Origin: Zestomonas carbonaria
Lineage (GTDB): Bacteria > Pseudomonadota > Gammaproteobacteria > Pseudomonadales > Pseudomonadaceae
Assembly: GCF_904061905.1 (NCBI RefSeq)
Contig: NZ_CAJFCI010000084.1
Span: 24,781 to 88,780, forward strand
Reading direction: 5' to 3'
DNA: 64,000 bases
Part shown: positions 1-8,979 of the stretch, piece by piece
Layout: every line of letters starts with the position of its first letter
How positions within the stretch are numbered: the stretch's first letter is position 1
Translations under genes and position numbers: made by a program
Notes under the pieces: model-generated
Seen by the model: only the letters and a program-made list of their open reading frames with translations
The model's database searches: none
What the model was told of the DNA's origin: nothing

Positions 1-584
1 TCTGCTGCGCCGGCTCGCGCCTCTACGTGCACCGCAAGCACTTCGACAACGTGGTCGCCGACATCGCCGGCATCGCCAACGGCATGAAACTGGGCAACGG
101 CCTCGACCCGAGCGTGGACATGGGCCCGCTGATCTCCGCCAGGCAGCAGGAGCGGGTCACCGGCTACATCGACCTCGGCCGCCAGCTCGGCGCCACCGTC
201 GCCTGCGGCGGCGAAAGCTTCGGCCCCGGCTACTTCGTCAAGCCGACGGTGATCGTCGACGTCGACCAGAAGCACCGCCTGGTGCAGGAGGAAATCTTCG
301 GCCCGGTGCTGGTGGCCATGCCCTTCGACGACCTCGACGAAGCCGTGCGCCTGGCCAACGACAACCCCTACGGCCTGGGCGCCAGCATCTGGTCCAACGA
401 CCTCTCGGCGGTGCACCGGCTGATCCCGCGCATCAAGTCCGGTTCGGTCTGGGTCAACTGCCACAGCGCCCTGGACCCGTGCCTGCCATTCGGCGGCTAC
501 AAGCTGTCCGGCGTCGGCCGCGAGATGGGCGCGGCGGCCATCGAGCACTACACCGAGCTGAAGTCGGTGCTGATCAGCCTCTGA
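1..584 (+). CDS. Aldehyde dehydrogenase, phenylacetaldehyde-type (3' part)
   Basis: C-terminal part of an NAD(P)-dependent aldehyde dehydrogenase; the reading frame is open to the left edge (codons begin at base 3). The first visible residues, CCAGSRLYV, contain the catalytic cysteine motif, so the cofactor-binding N-terminal half lies outside the window. Further family motifs follow: QEEIFGPVL, LANDNPYGLGASIW, and near the end LPFGGYKLSGVGREMG. The VNCH...LDP...PFGGYK pattern resembles phenylacetaldehyde dehydrogenase (FeaB/PadA) more than betaine aldehyde or succinate semialdehyde enzymes. That substrate is inference; family membership is certain. An outer-membrane barrel gene follows 73 bases downstream and may be co-transcribed. 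Confidence 0.9.
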   Translation, partial: CCAGSRLYVHRKHFDNVVADIAGIANGMKLGNGLDPSVDMGPLISARQQERVTGYIDLGRQLGATVACGGESFGPGYFVKPTVIVDVDQKHRLVQEEIFGPVLVAMPFDDLDEAVRLANDNPYGLGASIWSNDLSAVHRLIPRIKSGSVWVNCHSALDPCLPFGGYKLSGVGREMGAAAIEHYTELKSVLISL

Positions 585-657
585 GGCTGCAGGTCCGGGC
601 GGACGGCAGCGGTCGGCTGTCCGCCCATCAATAAGAAAAACAACCAGGAGCAAGCCC

Positions 658-2001
658 ATGAAACACAGTGTCCGTGATCGATTCTGTCCCCCCCTCCTCC
701 TCGCCCTGGCCATCGGCTGCGCCCTGGAAGGCGCGCCGGCCCAGGCCCATGAGCTGTACAACGAAGGCGAGACCATCCTCAACGCCGACCTCGAAGCCCT
801 CTTCGCGGCAATCCGCAGCGGCGAGAACTACGCCCTGATGGGCAACCGCGACAAGGGCAGCTCCAGTTGGCGCGAGGGCTACATCAAGTACGGCCTGAGC
901 GGCAGCCAGGGCCTGGGCGGCAACGGCACCCTCTACGGCGCCTTCAACCTGGTCAGCTCGGGCACCTGGGGCGACGGCGACGCCGCCGGGATCACCGAAG
1001 GCAGCGAACGCCGCACCGACGTGGAAGACGCCTACCTCGGCTGGCGTTCGGGCGGCCTGTTCCCCTGGCTGGGCGAGGACGGCGTGGACATCTCCGGCGG
1101 CCGGCAGATGATCGTCGTGGGCGACGGCTTCCTGGTCCAGGGCGACCCGGTGAACTTCGGCGACGTCGACCTCGGCGCCGACTTCGACCGTGGCGGCGCC
1201 TACTACCTGGCCGCGCGCAAGGCCTTCGACCAGACCGCCGCGCTGCGCCTGGGCGGCAGCGAAGGCTGGCGCGGCGACCTCATCTGGCTGAAATCGGACA
1301 ACCGCGCGCAAGCCGAGACCGAACTGGCCATCGCCACCCTCGAACACGTGGCCGAGCCCGGCACCCTGGGCCTCACCTGGATTCGCGGCCTGGACGTCAA
1401 CCAGCGCTTCGCCGAGATCATGGGCCTGGAGGAGCGCGACGGCATGGACACCGTCAGCCTGCGCGGCAGCGGCAGCCTCGGCGTGGAAAACCTCAACCTG
1501 GCCGGCGAATACGTCACCCAGGACAAGGACAGCGGCCGCGAGAACGCCTGGTACCTGGAAGGCTCCTGGACCTTCGCCGACGTGGCCTGGGCACCGACCG
1601 CCACCTACCGCTACAGCCGCTTCTCGGAAGCCTTCGACCCGCTGTTCTACGGCTTCAGCCGCGGCTACGGCACCTGGTTCCAGGGCGAGGTGGCGGCCAA
1701 CTACTCCGGCCCCTTCAACAGCAACAGCAAGGTCCACCACATCGGCCTCAAGGCCACGCCACGGGAAAACCTGGCCCTGGGCGCGCTGTACTTCGACTTC
1801 GACACCCTGGACACCGACCGCGGCAACCTCGGCGGCCGCGAACTGGACTTCTACGTGGAATGGATGGTCAACGACCACCTGCTGATCAGCCCGCTGATCG
1901 GCTTCTACCAGCCCGACCGCAGCGCCGAACGGAGTGGCTTGCAGTTGGGTGGGGACAGCACCAATACCTACCTGCAATTGTTGGTGGGGACGTTTTTCTA
2001 G
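658..2001 (+). CDS. Outer-membrane beta-barrel protein, alginate-export/porin-like
   Basis: A 447-residue protein with an N-terminal Sec signal (hydrophobic LLLALAIGCALEG, cleavage near APAQA-HE around residue 30). The remainder alternates short amphipathic strands with Gly/Asp-rich turns and ends in FF, the terminal aromatic signature of BamA substrates. There are no cytoplasmic-enzyme motifs. Length and texture fit the alginate-export/OprD-like barrels of pseudomonads, but I cannot name the family precisely. The gene sits 73 bases after an aldehyde dehydrogenase gene in the same direction, so a role in admitting that enzyme's substrate is possible (inference). An AGGAG-type ribosome site (aaccaggagcaagccc) precedes the ATG. 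Confidence 0.75.
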   Translation: MKHSVRDRFCPPLLLALAIGCALEGAPAQAHELYNEGETILNADLEALFAAIRSGENYALMGNRDKGSSSWREGYIKYGLSGSQGLGGNGTLYGAFNLVSSGTWGDGDAAGITEGSERRTDVEDAYLGWRSGGLFPWLGEDGVDISGGRQMIVVGDGFLVQGDPVNFGDVDLGADFDRGGAYYLAARKAFDQTAALRLGGSEGWRGDLIWLKSDNRAQAETELAIATLEHVAEPGTLGLTWIRGLDVNQRFAEIMGLEERDGMDTVSLRGSGSLGVENLNLAGEYVTQDKDSGRENAWYLEGSWTFADVAWAPTATYRYSRFSEAFDPLFYGFSRGYGTWFQGEVAANYSGPFNSNSKVHHIGLKATPRENLALGALYFDFDTLDTDRGNLGGRELDFYVEWMVNDHLLISPLIGFYQPDRSAERSGLQLGGDSTNTYLQLLVGTFF

Positions 2002-2008
2002 TCCCGAT

Positions 2009-2026
2009 GGGGGCCTCTCGGCCCCC
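2009..2026. terminator. GC-rich hairpin between convergent genes
   Basis: A seven-base perfect stem (GGGGGCC / GGCCCCC) with a 4-base loop lies just after the barrel gene's stop and before the convergent HEPN gene's stop at 2041. No T-tract follows on either strand, so intrinsic termination is uncertain; it may only protect 3' ends. Confidence 0.4.
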
Positions 2027-2040
2027 GGCTCCAGATAAAA

Positions 2041-2481
2041 TCACGGCAGCAGATCCGCTCTGTTTTCCCGCAACCAGTCCGTGACCTGCTCCAGCAACCT
2101 CTGCGCCTGCCCAACCGCCTCGGCGGCCATGGAGTCGCTGACCTGGTCACCGGAATAGTCGATGACATTGCGCTGCTTACGCAGTGAGTCGAGCAGCACC
2201 ATCGTCGGCATGTCCAGGCCGATGGTGCGCGGCAGCGACTGGATCATGGTCTGGTGGTGGCCAGGCTTGCTGGTCAGTGTGCGGTAGCCATTGGCCTGCA
2301 ACGCCGCATTGGCCACCTGCATGATGGCTTTGTAAGCCATGTCGAAACGCCCTTCGCTGCTGATTCCCGGCAGACGGGCATCGGCCAGGCTTCGCCGTGC
2401 CGCATCCAGCAACCGCTGGATATTGGCCGCGTCCGTTGCCACGGCCTCCAAGGTCTTGCCCAACAGATTTTCCAATGTCAT
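2041..2481 (-). CDS. HEPN-domain protein, partner of an adjacent nucleotidyltransferase
   Basis: A 146-residue all-helical protein with the size and layout of a HEPN domain. The second conserved helix carries RKQRNVIDYSGD at about residues 102-113. Classical HEPN RNases/toxins have R-(N)-xxx-H here; this protein has RNVIDY, with tyrosine in the histidine position, a form also found in SAV_6107-like HEPN proteins. Its ATG overlaps the TGA of the upstream nucleotidyltransferase gene by 4 bases (2478-2481), indicating translational coupling. MNT/HEPN pairs of this kind are known toxin-antitoxin modules, in which the nucleotidyltransferase modifies and neutralises HEPN. Whether this tyrosine variant is an RNase is unknown. 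Confidence 0.75.
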   Translation of the reverse strand: MTLENLLGKTLEAVATDAANIQRLLDAARRSLADARLPGISSEGRFDMAYKAIMQVANAALQANGYRTLTSKPGHHQTMIQSLPRTIGLDMPTMVLLDSLRKQRNVIDYSGDQVSDSMAAEAVGQAQRLLEQVTDWLRENRADLLP

Positions 2482-3074
2482 CCCTGTCCTCCTGACAGTT
2501 GCAGATCGTCCTCATTGCCCACCACGAACAGGCGCGGCTTACCCAGGATATCCCGGGCGAACGCGCCTTTTTCCTCCAACAGCTTCCGCCACTCGCCACG
2601 CCCATAGACCTTTGGGTTGATCTCCCGTCCCAGCCTCTCCTGCAATGGATACAAGGCGCCAACCACTTCGGCAAAGCCGGCATCACCTATCACCATCAGG
2701 TCGATATCGCTTTCGGCCCGGGCCGTACCGCTGGCCATGGAGCCGAACACGAATGCCGCGTCGATGCGCTCCGCCATCGGCAACAGCGCCTCGGCCAGGA
2801 CCTCGGCCAGACCGCTGGTCTTGCGCAGGATGCTGGCCAGTTCCGGGAAGATCGGACAGTTTCGGTTGGCCGCGTACAACAACTGGTTGCCGACTCGTTC
2901 CTTTACCAGCAACCCGGCCTCGGCCAGCCTGCTCAGCTCCCGGGTCAGCGTACCCGGCTGGGTGCCGGTGAGCCGCGCGATCTCACGCAGGTGATAACGG
3001 GACTCCGGATGCAGAAGCAGCAGGCCCAGTACCTTGCGGCGGTAATCCGTGAACAGTAGAGAGGCCAATGACAT
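2478..3074 (-). CDS. Winged-HTH / MNT nucleotidyltransferase fusion protein
   Basis: A 198-residue two-domain protein. Residues about 8-75 form a winged helix-turn-helix of the ArsR/MarR type (YHLREIARLTGTQPGTLTRE, then a wing with LLVKERVGN). Residues about 95-185 form a minimal nucleotidyltransferase with the GS-x10-DxD signature (FGSMASG...AESDIDLMVIG), which supplies the metal-binding aspartates. It is the upstream partner of a HEPN gene with a 4-base overlap. The fused DNA-binding domain suggests that this protein represses its own operon; a matching palindrome lies 16-32 bases upstream of its ATG. The antitoxin-like role is inferred from MntA/HepT-type pairs. Confidence 0.85.
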   Translation of the reverse strand: MSLASLLFTDYRRKVLGLLLLHPESRYHLREIARLTGTQPGTLTRELSRLAEAGLLVKERVGNQLLYAANRNCPIFPELASILRKTSGLAEVLAEALLPMAERIDAAFVFGSMASGTARAESDIDLMVIGDAGFAEVVGALYPLQERLGREINPKVYGRGEWRKLLEEKGAFARDILGKPRLFVVGNEDDLQLSGGQG

Positions 3075-3089
3075 GGCGACCTTCCAATC

Positions 3090-3127
3090 GTTGCTTTAAA
3101 AGCAACATTTGTAGCCTATAAAGCAAC
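3090..3127 (-). promoter_or_regulatory. Candidate autoregulatory operator of the MNT/HEPN pair
   Basis: A perfect 17-base palindrome (GTTGCTTT, A, AAAGCAAC) lies at 3090-3106, upstream of the wHTH-nucleotidyltransferase gene. The half-site AAAGCAAC recurs at 3120-3127, 21 bases further on, or two helical turns. The surrounding DNA is clearly AT-rich compared with its neighbours. It is the obvious target for the winged helix of the encoded protein (inference). Confidence 0.65.
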
Positions 3128-3175
3128 ACTTTTAAAGCTTTGAAGCGGGCGACTCACATTCAGTACACGGGGAAT

Positions 3176-3589
3176 TCAGGCGCCACCGTGGCGGTTGCGA
3201 CTCGCCTGCACGATCCGCTGCGCCGGCACCCGCAGTTGCGCCAGCAGGTATTCGGCGAACTCCGGCGAATAGTCCTGCCGGGCGATAGCCTGCTCCATGC
3301 AACCGAGCCAGGCCGCGCTGAGGGATTCGTCGACCGGCCATTGGGCATGGAAACTGGGGATCGCGATGGGGCCGTATTTCTCGCTGAACAGGCGCGGGCC
3401 ACCCAGCCAACCGCTGAGGAAGCAGGCCAGCTTGTCGCGGGACTGGTCGAGGCTTTCCGGGTGCAGGCGACGCAGGTCGGCCGCCTCGGGGGATTCGTCC
3501 ATGATCCGGTAGAAGTCGTCGACCAGGCGGCGGATGCCTTCGATTCCGCCTACGGCCTGGTAGGAAGCGTCGCCGACGCCGAATGTCAT
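3176..3589 (-). CDS. Truncated haemoglobin, group II
   Basis: A 137-residue globin of the 2-on-2 type. It opens with FGVGDASYQAVGGIEGIRRLVDDFYRIM, the group II A/B-helix region. The segment LHPESLDQSRDKLACFLSGWLGGPRLFSEKYG is the usual E/F region, with histidine of the HAQWPVDE segment as probable proximal ligand. The start at 3589 is chosen because GGAGAACC precedes it and the family N-terminus begins there; a longer in-frame reading runs back into palindromic repeat DNA. Group II globins bind O2/NO and are linked to oxidative or nitrosative stress. It is a single gene with no obvious operon partner. Confidence 0.88.
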   Translation of the reverse strand: MTFGVGDASYQAVGGIEGIRRLVDDFYRIMDESPEAADLRRLHPESLDQSRDKLACFLSGWLGGPRLFSEKYGPIAIPSFHAQWPVDESLSAAWLGCMEQAIARQDYSPEFAEYLLAQLRVPAQRIVQASRNRHGGA

Positions 3590-3631
3590 GGGGGTTCTCC
3601 GGGGGAAAAGCGGGATTGTACCGCAGGCACC

Positions 3632-3762
3632 CTCTCCCCAGCCCTCTCCACTAGGCGTGCCCCCATAGATAGGAGAGAGCACTCCTGCGTTTGCCGATAC
3701 TCCAGGCTTTCATCCACAGTCACCCCTCTCCCATTCATGGGAGAGGGGCCGGGGGAGAGGGT
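3632..3762. repeat. Intergenic palindromic repeats (CCCTCTCCC/GGGAGAGGG family)
   Basis: Between the globin and chemoreceptor genes lie a CCCTCTCCC tract and a near-perfect palindrome at 3723-3748 made of CCCCTCTCCCATT and its complement. The same unit occurs at 30448, 30693, 30882 and 42579, so it is a dispersed intergenic repeat rather than a private terminator. Confidence 0.85.
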
Positions 3763-3789
3763 TGCAAGACACAACGCCCCCTACAACCA

Positions 3790-5727
3790 TCAAACCCTGA
3801 AATGACTCACCAGCGTCTGCAGATGCTGCCCCAGGCGCGCCAGCTCGATGCTGGAGGCGGCAGTCTCTTCGCTGGCCGCGGCGGTCTGCTCGGCGACGTC
3901 GCGGACGTTCTGGACGCTGCGGCTGATCTCCTCGGCAACGGAGCTCTGCTGCTCGGCCGCCGCGGCGATCTGGTGGTTCATCGACTGGATGTTGCCGACG
4001 GTCTGGGTGATGTTGCCCAGCGCCTCCCCTGCCCTGCGGCTCAGGGTCACGCTGTTCTCGGTCAGGCTGCGGCTGTTGTTCATGATCTCCGCGACCTGCT
4101 GCGTGCCCTGTTGCAGGCCGACGATCAGCGCCTCGATCTCTTCCGTCGACTGCTGCGTGCGCTGCGCCAGGCTGCGCACTTCGTCGGCGACCACCGCGAA
4201 GCCGCGTCCCGCCTCGCCGGCGCGGGCCGCCTCGATGGCCGCGTTGAGGGCCAGCAGGTTGGTCTGGTCGGCCACGGACTTGATCACGTCCATGACGCTG
4301 CCGATCCTGTCGCTTTCCTGTTGCAGCAGGGTCATGGCCTCGGCCGAACGCTGTACTTCCGCGGCCACGTGCTCGATGTGCGCGATGGCCTCGCCGACCA
4401 CCTTGTCGCCCTGGGAGGCTTCGTCGTCCGCCCGCGAGGCCGCCTGCGCGGCCTGTTCCGCATTGCGGGCGACTTCATGGACGGTAGCGGACATCTCGTG
4501 CATGGCCGTGGCGACCTGGTCGGTCTCGTCCTTCTGGCTGTTGACGCCGGCACTGGTCTGCTCGGTGACCGCGGACAGCTCCTCGGCGGCGCTGGCGATC
4601 TGCGCGACGCTGTCGCGAATGCCGCCGATCAGCTCCTGCAAGGTCGCGGTCATGCGTTGCACGCCCTTCTGCAAGGCGCCGATCTCGTCGCTACGGTCGA
4701 CCACCCCGACATGGGTGAGGTCGCCGGCAGCCACCCGCTCGACGATCGCCAGGGTGTCCTGCAACGGACGGGTGATCTGCCGGGTGATCAGCCAGGCGGC
4801 GATGACGCCCAGCAGCAGGGCCAGCAGCGTACCGACCAGTTGCCAGGTCCTGGCCTCGGCGCTCTCGATGTCGCGGCGTTCCAACTGGAAGTTGTACAGG
4901 TCCTCGCTGAGCTTGACGATCTTCTGGCCCTGCTCGGTCATTTCCTTGCGGGCGAGAGCGATGGCGTCGTCGGCCTTGCGGCGCTCGCCGAAGGCCGCCT
5001 CGTAGGCCTTCAGCGCCTCGCCCAGGGCGGCCAGGCGGTCCCCGTACCCCGGCGACAGGAAGCTGGCCAGCTCCGCCACCTCGCGGTCGCTCACCGCGAA
5101 GCGCTCGAGCGCCGGCTTGGCGACTTCGGCGCCACGGCCGTCGGTGACATCGGTGGACACGTAGGCGAGGGTCGCATGGCGCGTTTCACGCACGCCATCC
5201 AGGGTCCGGGCGACGGCCTGGTACTGGTCGAAACGACGCTCGTCGTAGTCCGGCAGGGCCTTCACCGCGTCCTCCAGCTCGATGAGGATCGCCACCGTGC
5301 GGTCGGCCTCCGCCGTCATCCGCTCGCGGGCCGCGAGCGCGGCCTTGTAGCCGGCGCGCATGTTGTTCAGGGAGGTCTGGTACAACGCGATCTGCTCGGC
5401 CTGCTGCTCCAGCATCCGCACGTTGATCGGGTTCTTGTAGCTGGCCAGGGCCTCCTGGTGCAGCTTCCGGTAGGCATCCAGGGCTACCTGGGTGTTTTCC
5501 GCGATGCGCTCGTCACCCTGCGCCACCATGTACTGCAACCTGACGATGCGCAGCTTGGTCAGGGAGTCGTTGAGCTGGGTGATCCCGGTCATCCAGTTGC
5601 TGCGCTGTACCAGCAGGCCGATGCTTTTCCAACTGAGGATCGCAAGGAGGCAGGTCAGTACCAGAATCAGTCCGAATCCCAGGCTCAGCTTCTTCGACAT
5701 CTTCAGGTTGCCAAACCATTCGCGCAT
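3790..5727 (-). CDS. Methyl-accepting chemotaxis protein with HBM-type sensor domain
   Basis: A 645-residue transmembrane chemoreceptor. TM1 spans about residues 14-34 and TM2 about 295-314. The ~255-residue all-helical periplasmic region between them fits the helical bimodular (HBM) class rather than the shorter four-helix or Cache domains. A HAMP segment begins at about 315 (TRQITRPLQDTLAIVERVAAGDL). The cytoplasmic signalling hairpin is unmistakable (SVADQTNLLALNAAIEAARA, GRGFAVVADEVRSLAQRT). HBM receptors include the organic-acid sensor McpS, but the ligand cannot be read from this sequence. The gene is monocistronic with no che genes nearby. Confidence 0.93.
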   Translation of the reverse strand: MREWFGNLKMSKKLSLGFGLILVLTCLLAILSWKSIGLLVQRSNWMTGITQLNDSLTKLRIVRLQYMVAQGDERIAENTQVALDAYRKLHQEALASYKNPINVRMLEQQAEQIALYQTSLNNMRAGYKAALAARERMTAEADRTVAILIELEDAVKALPDYDERRFDQYQAVARTLDGVRETRHATLAYVSTDVTDGRGAEVAKPALERFAVSDREVAELASFLSPGYGDRLAALGEALKAYEAAFGERRKADDAIALARKEMTEQGQKIVKLSEDLYNFQLERRDIESAEARTWQLVGTLLALLLGVIAAWLITRQITRPLQDTLAIVERVAAGDLTHVGVVDRSDEIGALQKGVQRMTATLQELIGGIRDSVAQIASAAEELSAVTEQTSAGVNSQKDETDQVATAMHEMSATVHEVARNAEQAAQAASRADDEASQGDKVVGEAIAHIEHVAAEVQRSAEAMTLLQQESDRIGSVMDVIKSVADQTNLLALNAAIEAARAGEAGRGFAVVADEVRSLAQRTQQSTEEIEALIVGLQQGTQQVAEIMNNSRSLTENSVTLSRRAGEALGNITQTVGNIQSMNHQIAAAAEQQSSVAEEISRSVQNVRDVAEQTAAASEETAASSIELARLGQHLQTLVSHFRV

Positions 5728-5905
5728 AAAAATTCTCCAGCAAACTATCGCTATTTGATTTTCGGGACGCTGGGAGTTTGTTTTTCTTGAAGCCAGACGT
5801 TACTCGCTGGCTATAGTCGGCAGCTTTTCCGATTACTGAAGTCGGAAATTAACTGAAGGGATCGAACCCGCCCAGGACGGGTGCCCCACTCCCCGGCGCG
5901 TCCCC

Positions 5906-6259
5906 TCAAGAAGAGCTTTCTTCCCGCGCCTCGCGCTTGGCGCGCAGGTCGCGCACCAGGTCGCTGAACGGCACCGACGGCCGCTCCAGCCTCAGCCCCG
6001 CTTCGAAATGACCGGTCTGGGTATTTTCCCGTGACCACAGGCAAACCACGTCGACGTCCGCCTGGCGCATCTGTCCTTCCCTGTCGCGCATGCGCAGGCT
6101 CAACTGCAACTGGCTGCCGACCTCGACCAGCGTATCGCCGAGCAGCTTCAGGCCATGCTCGGACAGATCGCCCACGTAACCGACCAACTGGTCGTTGCGG
6201 CGATCCCTCACGCGGATACGGAAGATCGAGCGGAAAACGATGCGGTTGTGCTGTCGCAT
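5906..6259 (-). CDS. PilZ-domain protein
   Basis: A 117-residue single-domain PilZ protein, predicted to bind cyclic di-GMP. It has the RxxxR motif (R6-R10, RIVFR) and the second binding motif DLSEHG at about residues 31-36, followed by the usual beta-strands. The start at 6259 (MRQHNR) is chosen because the PilZ fold begins there; the 31 residues of the longer frame look unlike any domain. It lies between a chemoreceptor gene and divergent dusA. Its target is unknown. Confidence 0.85.
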   Translation of the reverse strand: MRQHNRIVFRSIFRIRVRDRRNDQLVGYVGDLSEHGLKLLGDTLVEVGSQLQLSLRMRDREGQMRQADVDVVCLWSRENTQTGHFEAGLRLERPSVPFSDLVRDLRAKREAREESSS

Positions 6260-6502
6260 GGCGGCTTTGGCTTTTCGCGGAAAAGAATCCTGTTTTCGCC
6301 CACCGAAGACCAGTGGACACGAGCGGCCAATGGTACGCGTGGCGCACATCATTCAATCTCAAAAAGCATCAAAACCGCCCTCCATGGACGCGAACGGCCT
6401 CGACCAGCCGGCCGGGAGCACTCCGCACGGCCTTTCTTGCTAGACTAGGCGCCCTTTGCGCCGCCAGCGCGCCGTTGCACCGCTGTCCATAGAACCACGC
6501 CG

Positions 6503-7497
<995 letters not shown>

Positions 7498-7501
<4 letters not shown>

Positions 7502-7690
7502 GATGGGGGTAACCCATCACCACTGGAATCGATGGGTTGCACCCATCCTACGGCAGCTCTCGTAGGGTGCGCCGGCGCACCCTACCTTTCCACCGTCGGT
7601 GACACCGCGCCGTTTTCGTAGGATGGGTGTAACCCATCACCGCCGGAATCGATGGGTTGCACCCATCCTACGGCAGCTCTCGTAGGGTGC
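7498..7690. repeat. Two direct copies of a GTAGGATGGG...CCCATCCTAC element
   Basis: Copies at 7498-7570 and 7618-7690 are nearly identical over about 70 bases with a 120-base period. Each contains nested inverted repeats (GGATGGG/CCCATCC) and is followed by a GTAGGGTGC segment. Single relatives are found at 9891, 16208, 20051 and 43121. The first copy includes the dusA stop codon. It probably also ends transcription between dusA and the convergent mexS. Confidence 0.88.
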
Positions 7691-7726
7691 CGGTCGGTCC
7701 GACCCATCATCGGGCCGACCGATCCA

Positions 7727-8740
7727 TCACGGTACCAGCACCACTCGCCCGTCCTTCGGGCAGCCTTCCATGTAGCGGTGCGCCTCGACCACCTTGTCCA
7801 GCGGGAAGACCTTGCCGATCTCGGTCTTCAGCAGGCCGTCGCGGGTCAGTTGGTTGATCGCGTTCAGCGCGCGCTCCAGGGCCTCGCGGTCCTGGGGAAT
7901 GCCCAGGTCCGGCTTGCCGGTGAAGTTGCCCAGGCAGTGGACGAAGAACTGGATGTTCTTCTGGAACGCCGCGCAGGCCGGGAACGGCGTGTTGTTGCCG
8001 CCCTGCAGCGCATAGAGCACCAGCCGGCCGCGCGGGGCGAGCACGTCGCCGAGCAGGCACATCTGCGGGCCACCGAGGCCGTCGAGGATGATGTCCACGC
8101 CCCGTCCGTCGGTGATCTTGGCGATACGCCCGACCAGGTCTTCCTCCTCGGTGACGATCACCTTGTCGGCGCCGAGGGCGACCAGGTCGTCGCGGTCTTC
8201 GGCGTCCTTGGTGGCGGCGATCACCTTCAGGCCGAGCGCCTTGCCGAGCTGCAGCATGGCCGGGCCGTTGCAGTGCGCGGCGTCGGTGAGCAGCACGCTC
8301 TCGCCGGGTTGCGCACGGGCCAGGTCGACGTAGGCGAACCAGGCGGTCAGCAGGGCCGTGTAGTGCACCGCGGCCTGCCGGGCATCGAGCTGCTCGGGGT
8401 AACGGGTCAGCGAACCCTGCGGCAGCAGCACCTGCTCACCATAGGCGGGGTAGTCGTTGATGCTGTGGGCGATGAAGCTGGCGACCTTGTCGCCGACCGC
8501 CAGGCCGGTCACATCGGAGCCGACCGCCAGCACTTCGCCGGCCACTTCATAGCCGAGACCGGCGGGCAGGTGGGTCTGGCAGGTGGAAAGATTCTGCCGC
8601 CAGAGCACGTCTATCCAGCTCACGCCAATGGCTTCGGCGCGCACCAGTACCTCGCCCGGGCCGGGCTGAGGGACATCGACCTGTTCGACCTTGAGGACTT
8701 CGGCAGGACCAAATTGGTGAAAGCGAATCATGCGGGACAT
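7727..8740 (-). CDS. mexS: MexS-like quinone oxidoreductase, modulator of mexEF-oprN
   Basis: A 337-residue zinc-independent medium-chain dehydrogenase/reductase. The N-terminus MSRMIRFHQFGPAEVL and the GVSWIDVLWRQN segment match MexS of P. aeruginosa. It has a Rossmann region with LLTDAAHCNGPAMLQLGKALG and the PACAAFQKNIQFFVHC segment. Divergent from mexT, as in P. aeruginosa, where loss of MexS activates MexT and the MexEF-OprN pump, presumably because a reactive electrophile accumulates. The ATG at 8740 is preferred over the GTG one codon upstream because GAGG lies six bases before it. The frame is intact. Confidence 0.92.
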   Translation of the reverse strand: MSRMIRFHQFGPAEVLKVEQVDVPQPGPGEVLVRAEAIGVSWIDVLWRQNLSTCQTHLPAGLGYEVAGEVLAVGSDVTGLAVGDKVASFIAHSINDYPAYGEQVLLPQGSLTRYPEQLDARQAAVHYTALLTAWFAYVDLARAQPGESVLLTDAAHCNGPAMLQLGKALGLKVIAATKDAEDRDDLVALGADKVIVTEEEDLVGRIAKITDGRGVDIILDGLGGPQMCLLGDVLAPRGRLVLYALQGGNNTPFPACAAFQKNIQFFVHCLGNFTGKPDLGIPQDREALERALNAINQLTRDGLLKTEIGKVFPLDKVVEAHRYMEGCPKDGRVVLVP

Positions 8741-8979
8741 CACGAACCTCGCCTGTGATCTCTAATGGCCACGGACTTTATCGGGGCTTTGGTCTTTAGA
8801 CTACCCGTTGTCATCGATAGTACACATGAACGGGGATGATGCCGTAGAAGCTCGATCGAAAGCGCTGGAGGCTGGAAAGCCGGACGAACCTCCATTTTTG
8901 TCGTGTCCGGAACCTCCACCGACTTGACGGCGACGGTGGTCGCCGTCAGTTTAATTCGCCTGATAGCCAGGGAATGTCC
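8741..8979. promoter_or_regulatory. mexS-mexT divergent promoter region
   Basis: 239 bases separate the divergent genes. An ATCGAT core followed by AGTACACAT lies at 8813-8827 and resembles half of the MexT box known from P. aeruginosa; the same ATCGAT core recurs twice upstream of mexE. MexT is known to activate mexS there. No second half-site at the expected distance is visible, so this is only a candidate. A short inverted repeat (GACGGCGAC near 8925 and GTCGCCGTC near 8938) lies closer to mexT. Confidence 0.45.

Noticed and set aside
628..1977. A 449-codon - strand frame opposite the barrel gene
   Set aside because: The + strand frame has a signal peptide, ribosome site and barrel pattern; the antisense one has only Val/Ala/Gly-rich sequence.
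3691..5790. A 699-codon + strand frame over the chemoreceptor
   Set aside because: Antisense shadow; the opposite strand gives a complete MCP.
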